Assembly: GCA_040387515.1 (NCBI GenBank) | Contig: JAZKDP010000019.1 | Coordinates: 1-64,000 of the forward strand | Reading direction: 5' to 3' | Origin: Methylotenera_A sp040387515 | Lineage (GTDB): Bacteria; Pseudomonadota; Gammaproteobacteria; Burkholderiales; Methylophilaceae | Length of the DNA stretch: 64,000 nucleotides | Shown: positions 18,500 to 26,000 of the stretch, one piece after another | How positions within the stretch are numbered: position 1 is the stretch's first letter | How the letters are laid out: every line of letters begins with the position of its first letter | The notes under the pieces: model-generated | Database searches by the model: none | Told to the model about the DNA's origin: nothing | What the model saw: the letters and a program-made list of their open reading frames with translations, nothing else | Made by a program: the position numbers and the translations under genes

Positions 18500-19078
18500 A
18501 TGAGTAAGCATGATGAAGGATATTCAAGTTCTAGTTTTTGGCAATTAATCATTGCTATCCCAGGTACTATTTTAGCATTTACCTTGGTAATCTCATTATT
18601 AGCCTACTTTTTCGGTAAGCCTGCTGAGGCACCGGCTACGGCAGTTGCCGCTACTGCAGAGGTTTCTAAAGTTGACGAAGCAATTAAGCCTGTTGCCGAA
18701 GTGGAAGTTGCGGCAGCAAGTACTGGTCCACATGTTAATAAAAGTGGCGATGAAGTGGTTAAAGCTGTCTGTTCGATGTGTCATGCAACAGGATTAATGC
18801 AAGCGCCAACAATTGGTAATAAAGAGCAATGGGCGCCACGTATTGCATTAGGCTATGAAACATTAGTCAAACATGCAATTGAAGGTGTTCGTAATATGCC
18901 AGCACGCGGCGGCAATGCTGAGTTAACCGATGCTGAAGTAGCCAATGCTGTTGTGCATATGGCTAATGCATCTGGTGCAAAATTTGCAGAACCAAAACCT
19001 GCTGCAGCGGAAGCTGCGCCTGCTTCTGAAACTGCGGTTGAACCAACGCCAGCAGTTGAAGCGGCACCAGCAAGCTAA
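18500..19078 (+). CDS. Membrane-anchored cytochrome c5 family protein
   Basis: This is a periplasmic class I c-type cytochrome that probably carries electrons to the terminal oxidase. The 192-residue protein has an N-terminal membrane anchor (about residues 14-36), an Ala/Val/Glu-rich linker (about 38-72), and a heme domain with CSMCHATG (Cys about residues 92 and 95). The c5-type distal motif VRNMPARGG (about 130-138) follows, with the Met ligand. The tail is Ala/Pro/Glu-rich and low in complexity. An AGGAACTA ribosome-binding site precedes the ATG, and a strong terminator follows. Confidence 0.93.
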   Translation: MSKHDEGYSSSSFWQLIIAIPGTILAFTLVISLLAYFFGKPAEAPATAVAATAEVSKVDEAIKPVAEVEVAAASTGPHVNKSGDEVVKAVCSMCHATGLMQAPTIGNKEQWAPRIALGYETLVKHAIEGVRNMPARGGNAELTDAEVANAVVHMANASGAKFAEPKPAAAEAAPASETAVEPTPAVEAAPAS

Positions 19079-19103
19079 TTTTAAGTTAATTCTAGTATTA
19101 AAT

Positions 19104-19137
19104 AAAAAGCCGCTTAAATTATTTAGGCGGCTTTTTT
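19104..19137 (+). terminator. Rho-independent terminator after the cytochrome c5 gene
   Basis: The stem AAAAAGCCGC pairs with GCGGCTTTTT and runs directly into a T tract (19132-19137), 25 nt after the stop codon. Confidence 0.9.
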
Positions 19138-19171
19138 GTTTGGCCAATTAAATTGGGCGTCATTAAACATC

Positions 19172-19177
19172 TATAAT
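19172..19177 (+). promoter_or_regulatory. -10 box close to the apaH start codon
   Basis: A perfect TATAAT ends only 9 nt before the ATG at 19187. A transcript from it would have a leader of a few nucleotides at most, and no Shine-Dalgarno sequence is visible there. The -35 region is weak. Confidence 0.35.
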
Positions 19178-19186
19178 CAAACCATT

Positions 19187-20029
19187 ATGGCAACTTATGC
19201 AATCGGTGATATACAAGGCTGTTATAACGCTTTTATAGCGTTGCTCAATCAGCTGCAATTTAATCCAAAAACAGACCAACTTAGGTTGGTTGGCGATTTA
19301 ATTAACCGGGGTAGTGGTTCGCTAGAAGTGTTGCGTTGGTGTTATCAACATCAGTCCAGCGTTAAGGTGGTGTTAGGTAACCATGATTTACATGCTTTAG
19401 CGGTAACGCATGCGTTAAAGCAAGCGCATAAAAGTGACACTCTGCACGCCATTATAGACGCGCCTGATGGTGTTGAATTGCTGACTTGGTTGCGCAACCA
19501 GCCGTTAATGCTAGTCGATTGCGATGAGCATCAAAATGATTATGCAATTGTACATGCAGGTTTACTACCCCAATGGAGTATTCAAAATGCACTGGCTTAT
19601 GCGCATGAGGTGGAAGCGGCATTGCAGGCAGATGATTACCGTGATTTTTTAACACATATGTATGGTAATACACCCAATATTTGGAAGGATGATTTGGTTG
19701 GCATGGATCGGCTAAGAGTCATTACCAATGCAATGACTCGTATGCGTATTTGTACAGCGAATGGTGAAATGGAATTCACGTTCAAAGGTGAATTGCAAAA
19801 TGTGCCGATAGGCTACATGCCTTGGTTTAATGTCGCTAATCGACAATCACAAACCACAAGAATTCTATGTGGACATTGGTCGGCGCTCGGCTTAAGTCAG
19901 CACAATAATGTGATTTCATTAGATACGGGTTGTTTATGGGGTGGGCAATTAACAGCTATTTGCCTTGAAACTGGTGCAATTACTCAAGTGCAGCATGATG
20001 TGAGGGATTGGGTTGCAAAGCCAGTTTAG
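19187..20029 (+). CDS. apaH: Symmetrical bis(5'-nucleosyl)-tetraphosphatase
   Basis: ApaH hydrolyses Ap4A to two ADP in the cytoplasm. The 280-residue protein has the phosphoesterase metal motifs in order: GDIQGC (residues 7-12), GDLINRGSGS, GNHDLHALAV, a VHAGLLPQWS histidine and, towards the end, CGHWSALG with SLDTGCLWGG. The ATG at 19187 gives the family N-terminus MATYAIGDIQG; an in-frame TTG 17 codons upstream would add an unrelated extension and overlap the preceding terminator. The 3' end overlaps the convergent acyltransferase gene by 50 nt. Confidence 0.96.
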   Translation: MATYAIGDIQGCYNAFIALLNQLQFNPKTDQLRLVGDLINRGSGSLEVLRWCYQHQSSVKVVLGNHDLHALAVTHALKQAHKSDTLHAIIDAPDGVELLTWLRNQPLMLVDCDEHQNDYAIVHAGLLPQWSIQNALAYAHEVEAALQADDYRDFLTHMYGNTPNIWKDDLVGMDRLRVITNAMTRMRICTANGEMEFTFKGELQNVPIGYMPWFNVANRQSQTTRILCGHWSALGLSQHNNVISLDTGCLWGGQLTAICLETGAITQVQHDVRDWVAKPV

Positions 20030-20765
20030 TGACAATTGCATCATAGGTTTGTTGAGTCAAATCGCGTCTGTTCTGGTTATTTGCATGGATAGGTGTTAGA
20101 AAATGCAACTCGACGACAGCATTTCTTTGTTTGATGATTTGCTGCATGGATTCTACTAAGCCAGTTTCACCTGCATAAGCCATTGCAGTATTGATGCTGC
20201 CATCTAAATTAACATAGCGGATAGCAACTGGCCAAACAGTCGTGTTGGCATTAATAGCCGCTTGTAATACGCTGCTCTTAAAAGCTAAAACTTGTTTACC
20301 ATCAGTGGTCGTTCCCTCAGGAAAAAAACAAAGATTATCGCCTTCTGCCAAACTTGCTGCGGTGATGCCTACGATTTTCCCCGCTATTTGTCTTTTACCT
20401 CTATCGATAAATAACGCATCGGTTTTTTGCGCCAAATACCCAAATACTGGCCAATTTTTAATTTCTGCTTTGGCAATGAAGCGCAATGCAATTTGACTGT
20501 TTAACGCATGAATATCTGCCCAAGAAACATGATTGGCGACAAACATCACACCTAGAGCTGAGGTGGGTGGTAGATTGCCTGAGGTGATAACTTTAATATG
20601 AAAAGCGCGCAATAGGCCACCGCACCACCATTTAATAAGCGACTGTTTAGACGCCTTGTTCAACATAGGCAAAATAGCTGCAGCTATAATCAGTCCGGTA
20701 ATGGTATGAAAGAAAATGCGTAATATTCGATAAATTCGAATGATTAAGTGACTGTTATGATGCAA
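19980..20765 (-). CDS. olsA: Lyso-ornithine lipid O-acyltransferase (PlsC family)
   Basis: This PlsC-type acyltransferase most likely adds the second acyl chain to lyso-ornithine lipid at the inner membrane. The 261-residue protein has hydrophobic N-terminal segments (about 7-35), the acyltransferase motif NHVSWAD (catalytic His and Asp) and FFPEGTTTDG. It lies 1 nt after the stop of the olsB-like gene, and this pairing is the basis for the ornithine-lipid assignment; ordinary 1-acylglycerol-3-phosphate acyltransferase is the alternative. Translation seems to start at TTG (20765) with no clear Shine-Dalgarno sequence, which suggests coupling to olsB. It overlaps the end of apaH tail to tail. 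Confidence 0.8.
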   Translation of the reverse strand: MHHNSHLIIRIYRILRIFFHTITGLIIAAAILPMLNKASKQSLIKWWCGGLLRAFHIKVITSGNLPPTSALGVMFVANHVSWADIHALNSQIALRFIAKAEIKNWPVFGYLAQKTDALFIDRGKRQIAGKIVGITAASLAEGDNLCFFPEGTTTDGKQVLAFKSSVLQAAINANTTVWPVAIRYVNLDGSINTAMAYAGETGLVESMQQIIKQRNAVVELHFLTPIHANNQNRRDLTQQTYDAIVTKLALQPNPSHHAALE

Positions 20766-20766
20766 A

Positions 20767-21543
20767 TTATTTTAAGAAATGCGATGCATATCGACTGTTG
20801 ATTTTAGATAAGGGTAACATTACCAGCATATCCGCCGTATTGAAATAGGCATCCCATGCAGGTTCACCACAAATATAGGCACCGAGTCTTAAATAACCTT
20901 TAATGAGAGGTGGGCAAGCAACTTGCATATGTGGATTTAAGGCATGAATTGGCAAGGGAGTATGTGGAAATACACGGTATTCCGCAGGCGATAAATATTC
21001 ATCTTTAAGCTTGTGATACAAACTTGCTGCCATATGTCCGCCATCATTAATAGGGACGCTGCCACAGCCAATCATATATTCATAATTATGCATTTGCATA
21101 TATTTAGCTAAGCCTGCCCACAGCATTGTAATGGTGCCGCCATTGCGATAATTTTGATGTACACAAGCACGACCAACTTCAACTGTACTTTTGAATAAAT
21201 GCGATAGGCGAGTGAGATCAAATTCTCCTGCAGCATAATAGCCACCAACTTCGTTGGCTTTTTCTGGGCTTAAAATTCGATAAGTACCGATGACTTGATG
21301 TGTAACACTTTCGCGCACGAGTAAGTGCTCACAATATGCGTCAAAGCCATCAATATCTAGGCCGCCAGTACCTGAAAGCTGCGCACCCATTTCTTCCGCA
21401 AATACTTTATAGCGCAAGCGTTGTGCTTCTGCAACTTCTGCAGGATTACGCGCTAGGCTAATGCTTAAGCCTTTTTGTTGATGATTGGATTGTAGTGCTT
21501 TAGGTTGTACTAATAGTGCTTTTGCTAGCTTGCTGTCAGACAT
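20767..21543 (-). CDS. olsB: L-ornithine N-alpha-acyltransferase (OlsB, GNAT-like)
   Basis: OlsB links a 3-hydroxyacyl chain to ornithine, the first step of phosphorus-free ornithine lipid synthesis. The 258-residue protein has the family's GNAT-like core: EAQRLRYKVFAEEMGA (about 38-53), a GLDIDGFDAYCEHLLV segment, VEVGRACVHQNYRNGG (about 121-136) and CPPLIKGYLRLGA near the C-terminus. Partnership with the adjacent PlsC-type gene supports the call; a generic hemolysin-like acyltransferase is the alternative name. Its start codon lies in a perfect hairpin with the ribosome-binding site, which implies translational control. Confidence 0.8.
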   Translation of the reverse strand: MSDSKLAKALLVQPKALQSNHQQKGLSISLARNPAEVAEAQRLRYKVFAEEMGAQLSGTGGLDIDGFDAYCEHLLVRESVTHQVIGTYRILSPEKANEVGGYYAAGEFDLTRLSHLFKSTVEVGRACVHQNYRNGGTITMLWAGLAKYMQMHNYEYMIGCGSVPINDGGHMAASLYHKLKDEYLSPAEYRVFPHTPLPIHALNPHMQVACPPLIKGYLRLGAYICGEPAWDAYFNTADMLVMLPLSKINSRYASHFLK

Positions 21544-21576
21544 AACATCTCTCCTGTATTTTTGAGAGATGTTATG
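21541..21576 (-). promoter_or_regulatory. Hairpin sequestering the olsB start codon and ribosome-binding site
   Basis: In the olsB transcript CATAACATCTCTC is followed by a 10-nt loop AAAAATACAG and by GAGAGATGTTATG, a perfect 13-bp stem whose last three bases are the start codon. The Shine-Dalgarno sequence AGGAG spans the loop-stem junction, so its GAG is paired. This would hinder ribosome access unless the hairpin opens, for example with temperature, a protein or an RNA. A palindromic DNA operator is the other reading. Confidence 0.7.
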
Positions 21577-21647
21577 TGCTTAATATGAATGAATCATGAA
21601 AATAAGATGACTAAATGATGACACCACTAAAAGTGATTGATTTGCTG

Positions 21648-22100
21648 TTAATGAGTTACGCGCGAAGTGTCAGCGTTTTCAACAATACGTACTTTATCAC
21701 CCGGTTTAAACTCTTCATCGGCTTCCTGCACAATAGCCACCATAGAGCCGCCGTCTAATTTAACCGTGATTTCAAGACCGTCTTTGCGAGTAACTCCCTC
21801 TTCAAGAGCGGAGCCAGCAAGTCCACCGGCAATAGCGCCAATGACAGCAGCAATTGCACTGCCACGGCCACCGCCGATTGAACTGCCTGCGATGCCGCCG
21901 ACTGCACCACCGCCTATTGTACCCACTGGGCTTTTTGTGCCCTCTAATTTAACCGTACGCACACTTTCTACTACACCAGTTTTAACTGTTTGTACTTTAC
22001 GGGCATCGTCACGTTTGTATACGCTGCCAGAGTTAGAGCTTGCACAGGCGACTGTTAAAATAGATAAGATTGCCACAATCAATAGTTTTGAAAATTGCAT
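21648..22100 (-). CDS. Glycine-zipper outer-membrane lipoprotein (SlyB/17 kDa antigen type)
   Basis: This is a 150-residue lipoprotein with a signal peptide ending in LTVAC (lipidated Cys about residue 19). After a short conserved stretch with TGVVESVRTVKLEG comes a glycine-zipper segment, GTIGGGAVGGIAGSSIGGG and further GxxxG repeats (about 62-98), which forms a paired helix in the membrane. A C-terminal beta-rich part follows (EITVKLDGGSMVAIVQE, PGDKVRIV). Length and order match the SlyB family of outer-membrane stress lipoproteins. It stands alone between olsB and the sugar-kinase gene. Confidence 0.9.
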   Translation of the reverse strand: MQFSKLLIVAILSILTVACASSNSGSVYKRDDARKVQTVKTGVVESVRTVKLEGTKSPVGTIGGGAVGGIAGSSIGGGRGSAIAAVIGAIAGGLAGSALEEGVTRKDGLEITVKLDGGSMVAIVQEADEEFKPGDKVRIVENADTSRVTH

Positions 22101-22195
22101 AATGGGTTCCTTTTAATTATTAAGATTTTATTTGTTTTTAGATGCTATTTACTTAGTCTATTTAACCAGTATTTAGTTTTACTAGCGATAGTTTT

Positions 22196-23155
22196 TTACT
22201 TGTTTAAAGCGGCTTGCTCAGTGCTTACTTCTGCTATTAATGCTTGCGCATAAATATTTTCAATTTCAATACGCGTTGGCTTGTGATTTTGCCCACCACG
22301 ACTTGCGATTTTAATTGCACCCATAGTTGCGGCTAATCGCCCACAAGTGAGCCAATCCCAGTCGTTTACGATACCGTATAGCAAACCTGCGCGATATGCA
22401 TCACCACAACCAGTTGGATCGACAATCTTCTCAGCCTTAACGCACGGCACTTCATAGCGTTGACCATCCGCATAAATATGTGAGCCTTTGGCGCCCAAAG
22501 TCACAATCAATGCTTTCACTTTGCTGGCTAATTGCTCAAGATTTAACCCGGTTTTGTCCTGTAAAACTTGTGCTTCGTAATCGTTCACTGCTAGATAAGT
22601 TGCCATTTCAATGAAATGAAGCAGTTCTTCACCATTAAACATGGGTAAGCCTTGACCAGGATCAAACATGAAAGGAATGCCAGCATCAAAACATTCTTTA
22701 GCATGTTGAAACATACCGTCGCGACCATCTGGTGCAATAATCGCTAAGCTGACTTCTTGGGCATCTCTAACGTTATTTTGGTGCGACTCCACCATTGCAC
22801 CTGGATGAAATGCGGTAATTTGGTTGTCATCAATATCGGTTGTAATAAACGCCTGCGCGGTAAAACTCGCCTCAATTTTTTTAATATGCTGGGTGTTGAT
22901 ATTGTTTTGAGTTAACCAGTTGGTGTAGCTGCTAAAATCCTCACCCACTGTTCCCATAATTAATGGTTTGCCTTCAAGCAATTGTAGATTGTATGCAATA
23001 TTACCTGCAGTGCCGCCAAACTCGCGTCGCATTTCTGGCACATAAAAAGATACGCTTAAAGAATGAATTTTGTCAGGCAGGATATGATTTTTAAATTGAT
23101 CTTGAAACACCATGATGGTGTCGAAAGCGAGAGAGCCACAAATAAGCGTATGCAT
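22196..23155 (-). CDS. PfkB-family carbohydrate/nucleoside kinase (adenosine-kinase-like)
   Basis: This cytoplasmic ribokinase-fold kinase has 319 residues. It shows the N-terminal GSLAFDTIM, the substrate-side EFGGTAGNIAYNL (about 45-57) and the C-terminal PfkB signature DPTGCGDAYRAG (about 248-259), in which the Asp of GCGDA is the catalytic base and the glycines form the anion hole. The second-position Tyr-Arg in place of the usual Phe/Ala is typical of the adenosine-kinase-like proteobacterial group. The exact substrate cannot be told from the sequence. It appears monocistronic. Confidence 0.88.
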   Translation of the reverse strand: MHTLICGSLAFDTIMVFQDQFKNHILPDKIHSLSVSFYVPEMRREFGGTAGNIAYNLQLLEGKPLIMGTVGEDFSSYTNWLTQNNINTQHIKKIEASFTAQAFITTDIDDNQITAFHPGAMVESHQNNVRDAQEVSLAIIAPDGRDGMFQHAKECFDAGIPFMFDPGQGLPMFNGEELLHFIEMATYLAVNDYEAQVLQDKTGLNLEQLASKVKALIVTLGAKGSHIYADGQRYEVPCVKAEKIVDPTGCGDAYRAGLLYGIVNDWDWLTCGRLAATMGAIKIASRGGQNHKPTRIEIENIYAQALIAEVSTEQAALNK

Positions 23156-23299
23156 AGTAATACCGATTTTTAAAACGATATTATCTTAGAGCAAGCATGC
23201 AGTAGGCAAGGGGAGTTTTAAATGCGCGAGTGATTGCAAGGGTAAAACTTTGGTAAAAATAATGGTTAACTATTGCCGATAGTTAACTAGACAGTTAAT

Positions 23300-23866
23300 T
23301 TAGGATTGTTTAATCGCGCCATCGATTAAGATTTTGGCAGCTTTTTTGGCGTATTTGATTGCACCAGAGCCGCGCTTCATTTGCTCAGCTTGCGCTGCAC
23401 CTTCAAACAATAGTGATAATTGCAGCGCCAAACCATCGGCATCCTTAATATTGGCATCAGCGGCTAATTTGCTGATAAATTGTCTAAACTCACGCGATTG
23501 CAATGAAGATAATTTATGAATGGCATTTTCTTCGTTAGGGAATTCTGCAGAAGCTTTAATAAAACCAACGCCGATAAATGCAGAAGAATTGACCCATTCT
23601 TCAATGTAGTCAAATAACAATTGAATTTTTTCAGCAGGCTTTTTAGTGCCAGTATTTAATTTTTCATTTAACCAGTTTTGAAAGTCTTGCTGGCTTTTTT
23701 GTAACACTTCAATGATTAACTGTTCTTTGGTATGGAAGTATTTGTAAAGCGTCATTTTAGTGGTGCCAGCTACTGCAACAATCGTATCCACACCAGTAGA
23801 GTTGATTCCTCTAGTATGGAATAAATCAGTCGCGACCAATAAAATTTTGTCTTTTAAAACACTCAT
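23300..23866 (-). CDS. TetR/AcrR family transcriptional regulator
   Basis: This 188-residue repressor has an N-terminal helix-turn-helix DNA-binding domain with HTRGINSTGVDTIVAVAGTT and KMTLYKYFHTKEQLI (about residues 18-53), and a C-terminal helical ligand-binding domain of unknown specificity. A short palindrome, ACTCAT-AAAA-ATGAGT (23861-23876), overlaps its start codon and could be a self-operator. Neither neighbour is an obvious efflux or metabolic target. The 295-nt gap on its upstream side, 23867-24161, is very AT-rich and holds no gene I can support. Confidence 0.92.
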   Translation of the reverse strand: MSVLKDKILLVATDLFHTRGINSTGVDTIVAVAGTTKMTLYKYFHTKEQLIIEVLQKSQQDFQNWLNEKLNTGTKKPAEKIQLLFDYIEEWVNSSAFIGVGFIKASAEFPNEENAIHKLSSLQSREFRQFISKLAADANIKDADGLALQLSLLFEGAAQAEQMKRGSGAIKYAKKAAKILIDGAIKQS

Positions 23867-24161
23867 AAAAATGAGTATAGCATGAGATTAATTGGCTTTG
23901 TCAAATATACTTGTAGGTAATATATTTATGGGAATGGTTTTTTAAATTCTAATTAAGTGGTTAATATTAAAGATAAATTTTAATTAAATATTTAGTTTTT
24001 TAATTTAATTATACTTGATAGTATAGTTGGATATAAATGCTGATTTGAAAATGGTTATTGCGGATTGCACGTGAAAAAATGATTAAGTTGCGACTTAAAA
24101 GTGTAGATTTTGCATGCACAAAAAACTTTAGAATAGAAGGTAGAGCGCAAATGGTTGGGTG

Positions 24162-24935
24162 TCAGCCTTTGGAATTGGCCATTAACATGGGTGTGTAATT
24201 ACAACGGACCATTTCTAATAGGTGCTGCACCAATTTTTGGTCTTCGATATTGGTTGAAATTTGACCTAAAACAACATTCTCAAAATATACTTTTTTAGAA
24301 GAGTCAGGCAATTGCACTGCTTCAATCAGTTGGCAGTTGCCTTTGCGCATTTGATCAAGCTGAGCAAGTAATGCAGCAGTTTGTTGAGGGCTTGCAATCA
24401 GGCTGGTGTGGATAGCGGCAGAACTAGGTTCGGTTTGTGCAATTTTTTGATTGGAAACTGAGTTGGTTTGGTTAAATGTAAATAAACTGCCTGCAACGAT
24501 TAATGCACCTAAAAAACTGGCAGCAATTGCATAGGCAGATACTTTTGAAATGCGAAATTCCTTTTCAGTTTGCGCCGTAATGAGTGCGCTAGCTGCGTTT
24601 TTAGCGTGGCTTAAGCTCAGTTGATTATTGGTCTGAAGTTTTTCTTGTGCGGCTGCAACAGCCATAAAATACAGTTGGTTCGCCAGCATTTCAGGCAGCG
24701 CAGCACCTGCTTTAGCGGCTTCTATGGCTAAAAAATCTTGTAAGTGATGGTTTGTAGATAGGCTTGGATTGGATTGGGCCGGCGAGGTTGATGTGTCTGA
24801 TTGCTGTGCATTAGGCGCATCAAGCCAATCTTCTAGGATATCAAATAGGCTTAAAAGCCGCGTCTGTGGCTTGGTGCTCGATTTTTTGAGCATATGAATC
24901 AGCCAATCGGAATGGATAATGTCTAGATTATTCAT
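24162..24935 (-). CDS. Hypothetical single-span membrane protein
   Basis: I do not recognise this 257-residue protein. The N-terminal half (1-130) is soluble and helical, with a Ser/Thr/Pro/Gln-rich linker (about 42-62). A single membrane helix lies at about 132-154, preceded by basic residues (EFRISK), which puts the N-terminus inside. The C-terminal part (155-257) would be periplasmic and has two cysteines, in GNCQLIE and VRCNYT, that could form a disulfide. It is the last gene of a tlpA-hemJ run, 19 nt after hemJ, so a link to redox or heme biology is possible but not shown. Confidence 0.75.
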   Translation of the reverse strand: MNNLDIIHSDWLIHMLKKSSTKPQTRLLSLFDILEDWLDAPNAQQSDTSTSPAQSNPSLSTNHHLQDFLAIEAAKAGAALPEMLANQLYFMAVAAAQEKLQTNNQLSLSHAKNAASALITAQTEKEFRISKVSAYAIAASFLGALIVAGSLFTFNQTNSVSNQKIAQTEPSSAAIHTSLIASPQQTAALLAQLDQMRKGNCQLIEAVQLPDSSKKVYFENVVLGQISTNIEDQKLVQHLLEMVRCNYTPMLMANSKG

Positions 24936-24954
24936 GTTTAAATTTCGTTTAACC

Positions 24955-25365
24955 TTAGAATGGTTTTACCACTGCCAAAATTACAATTGCAAATAATGCT
25001 ATTACAGGCACTTCATTAAACCAGCGATACCACACGTGGCTATGCGTATTTTTACCAGATGCAAAAGCGCGCATCAATTTTCCGCAATATATATGGTAAG
25101 CGATTAAGCCAGCAACCAATAGTAGTTTGGCATGCAGCCAGCCACCTTTAATGCCGTAACCCAGCCAAAGCCACAAGCCAAAGACAATTGCCAGCGTCGC
25201 CAATGGCAACATAAAGCGATATAGTTTCTGTTCCATTAAACTGAGTCGTTCCCGCGTGGCGGTGTCTGGAACCATGGCGTGGTTCACAAATAATCGCGGC
25301 AAATAAAATAAGCCGGCAAACCAGCTGATGACAAAAATAAGATGGAATGCTTTAATCCAAAGCAT
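24955..25365 (-). CDS. hemJ: Protoporphyrinogen IX oxidase HemJ (CopD/UPF0093 family)
   Basis: HemJ is an inner-membrane oxidase that converts protoporphyrinogen IX to protoporphyrin IX in many bacteria lacking HemG or HemY. The 136-residue protein has about four membrane helices and the family signatures MLWIKAFHLIFVISWFAGLF at the N-terminus (with the conserved His), a FYLPRLFV stretch and a SHVWYRWFNEVPV segment near the C-terminus. The start codon overlaps the stop of the upstream tlpA-like gene by one base (TAATG), so the two are translationally coupled. Confidence 0.92.
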   Translation of the reverse strand: MLWIKAFHLIFVISWFAGLFYLPRLFVNHAMVPDTATRERLSLMEQKLYRFMLPLATLAIVFGLWLWLGYGIKGGWLHAKLLLVAGLIAYHIYCGKLMRAFASGKNTHSHVWYRWFNEVPVIALFAIVILAVVKPF

Positions 25366-25862
25366 TATTTCGCCAGTTCGATGTTCAATAGCTGGTGTAA
25401 CTTAACAAAATCCAATTCGCCAATTGTGCGCTGTAAACGCTTGCCTTGTTTGTCAAAAATGAACGCGGTGGGGGTTAAGTTAACGCCGCCAAACGCTTGT
25501 GTAATTTCAGACAAGCCATCATGCATCACAGGGAAGGGTAAAGATTTTTGACGCGTGTAATTAAGTACCTGCGCCGGCGGGTCGTAAGGCATGGCAACAG
25601 AAATAATTTCAAAGCCTTTGGTTTTGTAATCATTGTAGATTTTTATTAGGTCGGGCATTTCTTTAATGCAGCCAGGGCAATCGGTGGCCCAGAAGTTGAC
25701 CAGTACGACTTTGCCTTTTAAATCAGCCATGCTGATTTTTTTGCCTTCAATAGTGGTAAATGTGACTGCGGGTGCCTGTGATTTATTGCTAAGGTTTAAG
25801 CCTAAAAACAGTAATAAAGCCAGAATGGCGGCAGGGATGATTAATTTTTTAATGGTTAACAT
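25365..25862 (-). CDS. TlpA/ResA-type periplasmic thiol-disulfide reductase
   Basis: This is a membrane-anchored thioredoxin-fold protein of 165 residues. An uncleaved N-terminal helix (about 6-24) is followed by a redoxin domain with the active site WATDCPGCIKEMP (Cys62, Cys65) and the cis-proline region VNLTPTAFIFD. The CPGC dipeptide is unusual but seen in this group. Such proteins reduce disulfides in the periplasm, for instance in cytochrome c or copper-site maturation. It is the first gene of a run with hemJ and an unknown membrane protein. Confidence 0.9.
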   Translation of the reverse strand: MLTIKKLIIPAAILALLLFLGLNLSNKSQAPAVTFTTIEGKKISMADLKGKVVLVNFWATDCPGCIKEMPDLIKIYNDYKTKGFEIISVAMPYDPPAQVLNYTRQKSLPFPVMHDGLSEITQAFGGVNLTPTAFIFDKQGKRLQRTIGELDFVKLHQLLNIELAK

Positions 25863-25941
25863 CGTATAATTTTAACGCTTTTTATGCATAATTGTTATCA
25901 ATAACCATAGAACGCTTGTAGTTATTTGACGGTCTACAGCA

Positions 25942-25950
25942 TGTTATAAT
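25942..25950 (+). promoter_or_regulatory. Extended -10 promoter upstream of the large oxidoreductase gene
   Basis: TGTTATAAT is a consensus extended -10 element, 50 nt ahead of the start codon. A TTGACG at 25926-25931 is too close (13 nt) to act as a normal -35 box, which fits a promoter relying on the extended -10. Confidence 0.5.
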
Positions 25951-26000
25951 TAACTATTAAATTTAGCTCATTTTTATCCAAAAGATAAACACAAACATAG

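Noticed and set aside
21667..22116. 149-codon open frame opposite the glycine-zipper lipoprotein gene
   Set aside because: Its Pro/Ala/Ser bias is the mirror of the glycine repeats on the coding strand.
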